NCBI GenBank assembly: GCA_035690065.1
Contig: DASSKW010000129.1
Location: forward strand, 1 to 5,279
Length of the DNA stretch: 5,279 nucleotides
Direction: 5' to 3'
Source of the DNA: DASSKW01 sp035690065
GTDB taxonomy: Bacteria; Pseudomonadota; Gammaproteobacteria; Natronospirales; REEB76
Shown: in pieces, positions 1 to 5,279 of the stretch
Layout of the letters: the number at the start of each line of letters is the position of its first letter
Numbering within the stretch: the stretch's first letter is position 1
Notes under the pieces: generated by a model
What the model was told of the DNA's origin: nothing
Database searches by the model: none
What the model saw: only the letters and a program-made list of their open reading frames with translations
Program-made: the position numbers and the translations under genes

Positions 1-2
1 AA

Positions 3-1451
3 CTGGATGGCACGCCTGAGGCGATAGAACTGCTCAAGGAAGGGCTTGCCTTGGCGCCTCGTGATCCCAGGCTGTTGCACGATCTTGGAATGGCTTATTC
101 CAACCGTGGCCAGTGGCACGCTGCAGCGCAGGCATACATCCAGGCGATCGAGCTCGATCCTGAGTATGCGCAAAATTATCTCTACCTGGGCCCGATATAT
201 GAGCAGGTCGGCGACCTCGCCAGCGCTGAACGTGCTTACCTTCGCGCGTTACAACTCAACCCTGAGCTCGCTACTGCGGCAGCGAGCCTGGCATCGATAT
301 ATGAGAAAACCAATCGGATCGAATCGGCACATCGACTGATAATATCCGTATTGGAAATGGACCCGACCAATACGGTAGCCAATCTCACGCAGGCGCAACT
401 CGATTACCGGGAGGGTAACTACCGCGACTCCATCCAGAGACTGGAACAACTGTTGACGCAAGATCTCTCTCCGTGGAACAGGAGCATTGCCGCATCCCGG
501 ATGGGTACAGCACGCGACAAACTGGGGCAGCATGAACAGGCATTTGCCGCCTTTCGACTCGGCAAGCAAGCCTTGCTTGAAGCAAACCTGGATACCGTGC
601 AAACCGGCATTTATGCTGCCTCCACTATCGCGAATATCGAAAATAACCTCGATGCTTTACTGGCTGACCGCGAAAGTCATGGCATGAACGGGGATCCTGC
701 CCCGGTGTTCCTGCTGGGTTTCCCGCGTTCCGGCACCACGTTGCTCGACCAGATCCTGTCCTCCCATCCCGGGGTATTGGTACTCGAAGAAAAGAACACC
801 CTGCGCGATTCATTGCAGGAATTTGTGACCACAGCAGAAGATTTGCAGCGGCTCGTGGAGATCGACGAGCCAAGCAGCGATAAATTCAGGAAAATATACT
901 GGAGCCGTGTCGGCGAAGCTGCTGGAGAACCGCCAGGAAGCAGGCTGTTGATAGACAAGCTTCCGCTCTACACCGCATTCATGCCGGTAATACACAAAAT
1001 CATTCCGAATGCACGCTTCATATTTGCCATACGGGATCCCCGCGATGTGGTTTTGTCATGCTTCATGCAGGCGTTTGGATTAAATGAAGCAATGCGTCAC
1101 TTTCTGACACTACAGGATACGGCGGATTATTATGCTGCTGTCATGAAAATAGGCATCCGCTCACAGCAATATCTTGGTGACCGCATCCATGTCGTGAAAT
1201 ACGAGACCTTGATCGATAACCTCGAAACAGAGGCACGCCGGTTATGTGGCTTCCTCGGCCTGGATTGGGATGAGCAAATGCTGCGGTTTCATGACATCGC
1301 GAAAGGGCGCCGGATCAATACCCCAAGCTACAGTCAGGTGGTGCAGCCGGTATATCGTTCTGCGCTCGGGCGCTGGCGGCATTATGAGGCTCAATTGCAG
1401 CCCGTATTAACGGTTCTGCAACCCTACATCGAGTCTTTCGGGTACGCTTGA
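3..1451 (+). CDS. TPR-repeat sulfotransferase (5'-truncated by window edge)
   Basis: Likely transfers a sulfuryl group from PAPS to an unknown acceptor. The frame is open to the left edge, so the true start lies outside; the TTG at 51 is internal, because TPR sequence continues upstream of it. Four 34-residue TPR units run in exact register (60-161, 162-263, 264-365, 366-467), with part of one before and a degenerate one after (468 to about 575). The sulfotransferase domain begins near 700. The 5'-phosphosulfate loop FPRSGTTLLD is at 720-749 and the 3'-phosphate motif RDPRDVVLS at 1032-1058. A Glu pair at 786-791 sits where the catalytic base lies in tyrosylprotein-sulfotransferase-like enzymes; that role is inferred. 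The fold fits the Sulfotransfer_3-type families. The TPRs probably bind a protein partner or acceptor. By hand count 11 of 29 Ile codons are ATA, unlike the downstream genes. The family call is firm; the substrate cannot be read from sequence. Confidence 0.93.
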   Translation: MDGTPEAIELLKEGLALAPRDPRLLHDLGMAYSNRGQWHAAAQAYIQAIELDPEYAQNYLYLGPIYEQVGDLASAERAYLRALQLNPELATAAASLASIYEKTNRIESAHRLIISVLEMDPTNTVANLTQAQLDYREGNYRDSIQRLEQLLTQDLSPWNRSIAASRMGTARDKLGQHEQAFAAFRLGKQALLEANLDTVQTGIYAASTIANIENNLDALLADRESHGMNGDPAPVFLLGFPRSGTTLLDQILSSHPGVLVLEEKNTLRDSLQEFVTTAEDLQRLVEIDEPSSDKFRKIYWSRVGEAAGEPPGSRLLIDKLPLYTAFMPVIHKIIPNARFIFAIRDPRDVVLSCFMQAFGLNEAMRHFLTLQDTADYYAAVMKIGIRSQQYLGDRIHVVKYETLIDNLETEARRLCGFLGLDWDEQMLRFHDIAKGRRINTPSYSQVVQPVYRSALGRWRHYEAQLQPVLTVLQPYIESFGYA

Positions 1452-1526
1452 GCTCCCTCCCATGCCCGATAAAACTTCGGGATTCAGGGCCGGAACCTTC
1501 TATCTCTGATGCCGTCCAAACCACCT

Positions 1527-1542
1527 TGCGCAGCTGTGCGCA
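1527..1542. repeat. Short dyad TGCGCA-GCTG-TGCGCA just upstream of the DUF427 ribosome site
   Basis: TGCGCA at 1527-1532 and again at 1537-1542, separated by GCTG. Because TGCGCA is self-complementary, the pair is both a direct and an inverted repeat and could form a 6-bp stem with a 4-nt loop. It ends 2 nt before the GGAG (1545-1548) of the next gene, so a folded form could affect ribosome access. It may also be chance; there is no T-run, so it is not a terminator. Confidence 0.3.
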
Positions 1543-1554
1543 TCGGAGCAAACC

Positions 1555-1839
1555 ATGACCAAAGCCATCTGGAACGGAAAGGTGCTCGCGGAGAGCGACC
1601 GTTGCGAACGGGTCGAGGGCAATGCCTACTTCCCGCCTGACAGCATCGAGTCTGAATATTTCGTCCCCAGCGATACCCATAGCGTGTGCCCCTGGAAAGG
1701 GACCGCCAGCTACTATCACCTTGAGGTAGCTGGGAAACAGAACCCGGATGCTGCCTGGTATTACCCGGCGCCGAAACCGGCCGCCGCCAATATCCAGGGC
1801 TACATCGCCTTCTGGCGCGGCGTCCAGGTGAGCGATTGA
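1555..1839 (+). CDS. DUF427 family small protein
   Basis: A 94-residue protein made of one DUF427 domain (also named NTP_transf_9 in Pfam), the usual size for stand-alone bacterial members. Visible family motifs in order: W6-N-G, GNAYFPP (22-28), a Ser-Asp-Thr stretch (39-41), CPWKG (45-49), the YY pair (53-54), AWYYP (67-71), KPAA (74-77) and GYIAFW (82-87). There is no signal peptide or membrane segment, so it is probably cytoplasmic. The biochemical role of the family is not established to my knowledge, and none is assigned here. The start is ATG 1555, preceded by GGAG (1545-1548) with 6-nt spacing. The gene lies 103 nt after the sulfotransferase and 89 nt before the padR start. The next gene seems to have its own promoter, so this one is probably not part of the efflux operon. 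No convincing promoter of its own was found. Confidence 0.9.
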   Translation: MTKAIWNGKVLAESDRCERVEGNAYFPPDSIESEYFVPSDTHSVCPWKGTASYYHLEVAGKQNPDAAWYYPAPKPAAANIQGYIAFWRGVQVSD

Positions 1840-1851
1840 GTCGGCCTGCTG

Positions 1852-1879
1852 TTGCGTTGATATATCGGACCGATATATT
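1852..1879 (+). promoter_or_regulatory. Putative sigma-70-type promoter of the padR-efflux operon
   Basis: A -35-like TTGCGT (1852-1857) and a -10-like TATATT (1874-1879, five of six consensus bases) are separated by 16 nt. An overlapping alternative -10, TATTAT (1876-1881), would give 18 nt. Transcription would begin around 1886, leaving a leader of about 40 nt with AAGGA at 1915-1919 before GTG 1929. The promoter lies just after the DUF427 stop codon, and the inverted repeat 1860-1878 occupies its spacer and most of the -10. Assigned by eye from consensus and position only. Confidence 0.5.
1860..1878. promoter_or_regulatory. Perfect 19-bp inverted repeat, candidate PadR operator
   Basis: ATATATCGG (1860-1868), a single central A (1869), then CCGATATAT (1870-1878): a perfect 9-bp dyad. 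It lies between and over the likely -35 and -10 elements, 51 nt before the padR GTG. A dimeric repressor bound here would block RNA polymerase. PadR proteins are dimeric winged-helix regulators that often bind AT-rich dyads near their own genes, so autoregulation is the natural reading, but binding is inferred. No second copy was seen elsewhere in the window. Confidence 0.65.
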
Positions 1880-1914
1880 ATCGCCGCCTGTCGCATCCTC
1901 AACTCCTGCCCCGC

Positions 1915-1919
1915 AAGGA
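1915..1919 (+). promoter_or_regulatory. Ribosome binding site that decides the padR start
   Basis: AAGGA sits 9 nt before GTG 1929. The frame stays open upstream to a TTG at 1836, but that TTG has no comparable site and would place the promoter and operator inside the coding sequence. This site therefore favours GTG 1929 as the start. Confidence 0.65.
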
Positions 1920-1928
1920 CCCGCTCCG

Positions 1929-2540
1929 GTGAACGTAAAGGAACTATGCCTCGGCGCCCTTACTTTCGGCGATGCCAGCGGCTACGACCTCAAGAAGTTC
2001 TTTGAACAGACCTTCAATCACTTCTGCGTGGCCGGATTCGGGTCCATCTACCCGGCACTGGCGGAGCTGACGACGGCGGGTCTGGTCACGTGCAGCGAGG
2101 AATCCCAGCAAGGCAAGCCCGACCGGCGGGTCTATCACCTGACCGAAGCGGGCCACAAGGCTTTCGTCAAAGACCTTGAGACCGCTGAGCCCCAGCACAA
2201 GGTCAAATCCGACTTCCTGCTAATGATGTATTTCGCTCATCTGCTGTCACCGGAACGCCTTGAGGCCCTGCTGGATAACCGGATCGCACAGTTGGACAAA
2301 CAACTCGAACTCATCAGGCAGGCTGAAAATGATCCGCCAGCGTCTGAGACATTGCCCATCGGTGCCGAATTCGTGCATGGGTTCGGTATTGCCGCGATGA
2401 CTGCGGCTCGCGATTATCTGCGCAACAATCGCCAGCGGTTCGTCGCGACGGTGAGTGCAGCGAATACCAACCCTCTCCTTTCCACGCGCCGTCAGGATCA
2501 AATCCGACACGGCGTCCATCATTCCCGTTCTGAGGATTGA
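1929..2540 (+). CDS. PadR-family transcriptional regulator
   Basis: A 203-residue cytoplasmic DNA-binding protein, probably a dimeric repressor of the adjoining efflux pump. Residues 5-80 form the PadR winged helix. LCLGAL (6-11) and SGYDLKK (17-23) open it. GSIYPALAEL (38-47) is the recognition-helix signature, and GLVT plus the charged KPDRRVYHLTEAG segment (63-75) form the wing. Residues from about 87 to 165 match the helical C-terminal dimerisation region (Vir_act_alpha_C type), with a run LEALLDNRIAQLDKQLEL. The last 30 or so residues are polar and probably disordered. GTG 1929 is chosen because family proteins begin at about this point, AAGGA lies 9 nt upstream, and the longer frame to TTG 1836 runs through promoter and operator. 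The stop is 3 nt before the adaptor gene, implying co-transcription. The inducer is unknown. Confidence 0.9.
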   Translation: MNVKELCLGALTFGDASGYDLKKFFEQTFNHFCVAGFGSIYPALAELTTAGLVTCSEESQQGKPDRRVYHLTEAGHKAFVKDLETAEPQHKVKSDFLLMMYFAHLLSPERLEALLDNRIAQLDKQLELIRQAENDPPASETLPIGAEFVHGFGIAAMTAARDYLRNNRQRFVATVSAANTNPLLSTRRQDQIRHGVHHSRSED

Positions 2541-2543
2541 ATC

Positions 2544-3638
2544 ATGGCCAAGCGTATCTTCATCACCATCGGCATCTCATTACTTGTCATGTTGGTCATT
2601 TATGGCACCTTCGGCATCAAGGTCGCCCTGGCCATCAAGAAATTCTCCAACATGAAACAGGTCACTGTGGTGTCCGACGAAGCCGCCAAAGGCGAGAGCT
2701 GGCAGCCGCAATTGATTGCGATCGGTAACCTTGTCCCGGTGCGTGGCGTGGAAGTCAGCAATCAGCTTGCCGGCACCGTCACTGCAATCAACATCGAGTC
2801 CGGCCAGGAAGTGAAAAAGGGCGATTTGCTGCTGCAACTGGACGACTCCAGCCAGCGTGCACAGTTGCAGGGCTTCCAGGCCCAGGCCAAGCTTGCCCAG
2901 CTCACGCTGGAGCGTACGCAGAAACTGTACAAGAAAAATCTCGCCTCGCAGGCGGATCTCGATACCGCTTCCAGTAATCTCAAGGCTGCCCAGGCTAATG
3001 TGGACAACACCCAGTCCGCGATGGATAAACTCGCCATCCGCGCACCCTTCTCCGGATACCTCGGCATCCGCAACGTCAACATCGGTCAGTACCTCGCCGC
3101 CGGCTCGGATATCGTGAGTCTGCAATCGCTGGATACGCTGTATGCGTCGTTCGCTCTGCCGGAACAAAACATCGCGGTGTTGCGAGTCGGCCAGAAAGTG
3201 CAGGTCACGGTGGATACTTATCCCGACATGACATTCGACGGCAAACTTGATGCGATCGAATCAAGAGTGGACCCGGATACCCACAATGTCATGGTGCAAG
3301 CCGTGATCCAGAATCCGAAGCACCTGTTGCGTGCCGGCATGTTTGCCAATATCACGGTGCTGGCTGGCAAACCCGCACCGGTGGTCACAGTGCCGAAATC
3401 GGCTGTGGATTATTCGCTGTATGGCAGTTCCCTGTATCTGGTGCATCCCGGCAAGGACAAGGACGGCAAACCGGATTTCACGGTCAATCAGGTATTCGTG
3501 ACTACCGGCGAAGAGCGCGGTGGGCGCGTCGCGATCGAGAAAGGCATCAAGGCGGGCGACCTGATCGTCACTGCAGGCCAGCAGAAACTGCACGACGGCA
3601 TGGAAGTTGAAATCAACAACAGCGTACAACTGGATTGA
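2544..3638 (+). CDS. RND efflux periplasmic adaptor (membrane fusion protein, HlyD/AcrA family)
   Basis: A 364-residue adaptor that should link the inner-membrane RND permease to an outer-membrane channel. An N-terminal hydrophobic helix (about 5-22) is an anchor or signal. There is no lipobox Cys, so it is not a lipoprotein as AcrA is. Then come the first lipoyl half (about 70-100, with AGTVTAINIESGQEVKKGD), a short coiled-coil alpha-hairpin (about 102-163), the second lipoyl half (about 164-195, IRAPFSGYLGIR), a beta-barrel (about 198-275) and a membrane-proximal domain to the end. The hairpin tip reads R124-x3-L128-x6-S135-x3-L139, the motif known to dock TolC-family channels. ATG 2544 has GAGGA at 2532-2536 inside the end of padR; the intergenic gap is 3 nt and the permease follows after 19 nt. 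No ATA codons were found. Substrate unknown. Confidence 0.95.
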   Translation: MAKRIFITIGISLLVMLVIYGTFGIKVALAIKKFSNMKQVTVVSDEAAKGESWQPQLIAIGNLVPVRGVEVSNQLAGTVTAINIESGQEVKKGDLLLQLDDSSQRAQLQGFQAQAKLAQLTLERTQKLYKKNLASQADLDTASSNLKAAQANVDNTQSAMDKLAIRAPFSGYLGIRNVNIGQYLAAGSDIVSLQSLDTLYASFALPEQNIAVLRVGQKVQVTVDTYPDMTFDGKLDAIESRVDPDTHNVMVQAVIQNPKHLLRAGMFANITVLAGKPAPVVTVPKSAVDYSLYGSSLYLVHPGKDKDGKPDFTVNQVFVTTGEERGGRVAIEKGIKAGDLIVTAGQQKLHDGMEVEINNSVQLD

Positions 3639-3657
3639 TGCACAGGAGCCGCCACCC

Positions 3658-5279
3658 ATGAAATTTACCGACCTGTTCATCCGCCGACCGGTCCTGGCGA
3701 CTGTCGTCAGCCTCATCATCCTGTTGCTGGGTCTGAATTCCATCAACAAGCTGGAACTGCGCCAGTACCCGAAGATCCAGACCAGCCAGATCAGCATCAA
3801 CACCGCATATCCCGGCGCCAATGCCGACGTGGTCAAGGGCTTCATCACCCAACCCATGCAGCAGGCCGTCGCCAGCGCCGAGGGTATCGATTACATCACC
3901 TCGTCCAGCAGTCAGGGCATGAGCAGCATCACGGTGTATCTGAAGCTCAACTATGACGTGCACAAGGCGCTGACCGACATCATGGCCAAGGTGGATCAGG
4001 TCAAGAACATCCTGCCCCCGCAATCGCAGTCACCCATCATCCAGTCCTCGGATGTGCGTGGCACCGCCATCATGTTCATCAGCTTCTATTCGGACCAGAT
4101 GAGCCAGGGCCAGATCACCGATTACGTCACCCGCGTGGTGCAACCGAAGATCCAGACCGTGGACGGCGTCGCCCAGGCGCAGGTGTTCGGTTTCCCCTAC
4201 GCCATGCGTATCTGGCTGGATCCGAAGAAGATGGCTGCCTTTGGCGTCACTGCGAGTGATGTTGCCAATGCGTTGATCCAGAACAATTATCTGGCGGCAC
4301 CGGGCGCGACCAAGGGCAACTATGTGTCCATGAACATCGCCGCCACCACCGACCTGAACAACGCCAAGGATTTCGGCAACATCGTCATCCGCAGTCAGAA
4401 TGGCGCCCAGGTACGTGTCAAAGATATCTCCAAGGTGGATCTGGGTTATCAGAACTACGACATCTCGGTGAATTTCAGCGGCATACCCTCGGTATTCATG
4501 GCGATCAATCCGACGCCGGATGCCAACCCACTCACTACTGTGAAACTGGTACGCGAACAGATCAACGACATCGCGCCACAATTGCCACCGTCGATGCACG
4601 TCAAGATCGCTTACGATGCCACCAAGTTCATCAGCGGTTCGATCCATGAAGTCATCAAGACTATCGTCGAAGCCGCACTGATCGTCATCATCGTCATCTT
4701 CCTGTTCCTGGGCGCGTTCCGGCCGGTATTCATCCCCGTGGTCACCATCCCCTTGTCGCTCATCGGCGTGACGTTCTTCATGATGCTGATGGGCTATTCG
4801 CTCAACCTGCTCACCCTGTTGGCGATGGTGCTTGCAATCGGCCTGGTGGTGGATGATGCGATCGTGGTGGTAGAAAACACCCACCGCCATATCGAGGAAG
4901 GCAAGACCCCGATGCAAGCGGCCATGATCGGTGCGCGTGAGATTGCCACGCCGGTGATCGCGATGTCCATCACCCTGGCCGCTGTATATGCCCCTATCGG
5001 TTTCATCGGCGGCCTGACTGGTGCGCTGTTCCAGGAATTCGCTTTCACCCTCGCTGGTGCGGTGCTGATCTCGGGCTTCATCGCCCTCACGCTCTCGCCC
5101 ATGATGTGTTCCAGATTCCTGAAACCCACGGGCAACGTCGGCAAGCTGGAACATTATCTTGACCATCAGTTCGAGCGTCTCAAGGCGTATTACCAGCGTG
5201 CACTGCACCGGGTGCTGAACTGGCGGCCGATAACCGTGACCGTTGCGGTCATCGTACTTATCAATTGCGTCGCCTTCTA
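3658..5279 (+). CDS. RND multidrug efflux permease, HAE1 group, MexI-like (3'-truncated by window edge)
   Basis: The inner-membrane proton-driven pump of the tripartite system; 540 codons are visible, about half of the usual 1,000-1,050. It opens with MKFTDLFIRRPVLA, typical of the family, then TM1 (about 10-28) and a large periplasmic porter region (about 29-335). TM2 (336-354), TM3 (359-379), TM4 (385-405), TM5 (432-452), TM6 (462-484) and the start of TM7 (from about 523) follow. TM4 carries the proton-relay pair D399-D400 in GLVVDDAIVVVEN, equivalent to AcrB D407/D408; the partner Lys of TM10 lies beyond the window. From memory the segments after TM2, including INPTPDANPL, NTHRHIEEGK and GGLTGALFQEFA, look closest to Pseudomonas MexI; this was not checked by alignment. 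The start ATG 3658 has AGGAG at 3644-3648. It is the third gene of the padR operon. A heavy-metal exporter is unlikely given the HAE1 features. Confidence 0.96.
   Translation, partial: MKFTDLFIRRPVLATVVSLIILLLGLNSINKLELRQYPKIQTSQISINTAYPGANADVVKGFITQPMQQAVASAEGIDYITSSSSQGMSSITVYLKLNYDVHKALTDIMAKVDQVKNILPPQSQSPIIQSSDVRGTAIMFISFYSDQMSQGQITDYVTRVVQPKIQTVDGVAQAQVFGFPYAMRIWLDPKKMAAFGVTASDVANALIQNNYLAAPGATKGNYVSMNIAATTDLNNAKDFGNIVIRSQNGAQVRVKDISKVDLGYQNYDISVNFSGIPSVFMAINPTPDANPLTTVKLVREQINDIAPQLPPSMHVKIAYDATKFISGSIHEVIKTIVEAALIVIIVIFLFLGAFRPVFIPVVTIPLSLIGVTFFMMLMGYSLNLLTLLAMVLAIGLVVDDAIVVVENTHRHIEEGKTPMQAAMIGAREIATPVIAMSITLAAVYAPIGFIGGLTGALFQEFAFTLAGAVLISGFIALTLSPMMCSRFLKPTGNVGKLEHYLDHQFERLKAYYQRALHRVLNWRPITVTVAVIVLINCVAF

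Noticed and set aside
51..59. TTG 51 as the start of the sulfotransferase
   Set aside because: The same frame continues to the left edge and encodes a TPR-like helix (PEAIELLKEGLALAP), so the gene begins outside the window.
1465..1481. CCCGA-7 nt-TCGGG hairpin after the sulfotransferase stop, as a terminator
   Set aside because: The stem is only 5 bp with a 7-nt loop, and no T-run follows (the next bases are ATTCAGGG). It is too weak to call an intrinsic terminator.
1836..1839. Translational coupling of padR to DUF427 through an overlapping TTG/TGA
   Set aside because: A TTG start here lacks a strong ribosome site and would add 31 non-conserved residues covering the promoter and operator; GTG 1929 is better supported.
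1315..1902. A 195-codon minus-strand open frame across the sulfotransferase end, DUF427 and padR promoter
   Set aside because: It overlaps three + strand elements, shows no recognisable domain, and its conspicuous N-terminal peptide arises from the palindrome at 1860-1878.
2580..3167. A 195-codon minus-strand open frame opposite the adaptor gene
   Set aside because: It is antisense to a clear adaptor protein and has no family resemblance or ribosome site of note.
4030..5208. A 392-codon open frame on the minus strand opposite the RND permease
   Set aside because: Its codons align exactly with the permease codons, so it stays open only because the permease avoids TTA, CTA and TCA there. The translation is rich in His, Asp, Arg and Gly with no family features. 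It is a shadow.

Overview
The window looks like a Gram-negative, probably proteobacterial (beta or gamma), chromosomal segment. The reasons are an RND efflux pump with its periplasmic adaptor, purine-rich Shine-Dalgarno sites before each gene start, and moderately GC-rich coding sequence. I cannot name the species. All genes are on the + strand, and both end genes are cut by the window edges.

Left part (1-1451): the C-terminal portion of a TPR-sulfotransferase fusion protein. In-register 34-residue TPR units lead into a PAPS-dependent sulfotransferase domain. It uses ATA isoleucine codons far more than the genes to its right. After a 103-nt gap with only weak dyads comes a small DUF427-family gene (1555-1839) with every recognisable motif of its family.

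Right part (1840-5279): a compact regulated efflux cassette. An 89-nt gap carries a plausible sigma-70-type promoter, with a perfect 9+1+9 inverted repeat (1860-1878) between and over its -35/-10 elements. Next come a PadR-family regulator (best start GTG 1929), a membrane-fusion/adaptor protein 3 nt after its stop, and an inner-membrane RND permease 19 nt after that. The permease resembles the MexI-like branch of the HAE1 group and is cut at 540 residues.

The simplest model is that PadR binds the inverted repeat, represses its own promoter and so controls the pump, with a ligand or exported substrate relieving repression. The adaptor carries the R-x3-L-x6-S hairpin-tip motif used to dock TolC-type channels, but no outer-membrane channel gene is visible here. 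I found no CRISPR array, tRNA, rRNA, insertion sequence or clearly new system. The most useful observation is the operator/promoter arrangement and the padR start correction it implies.
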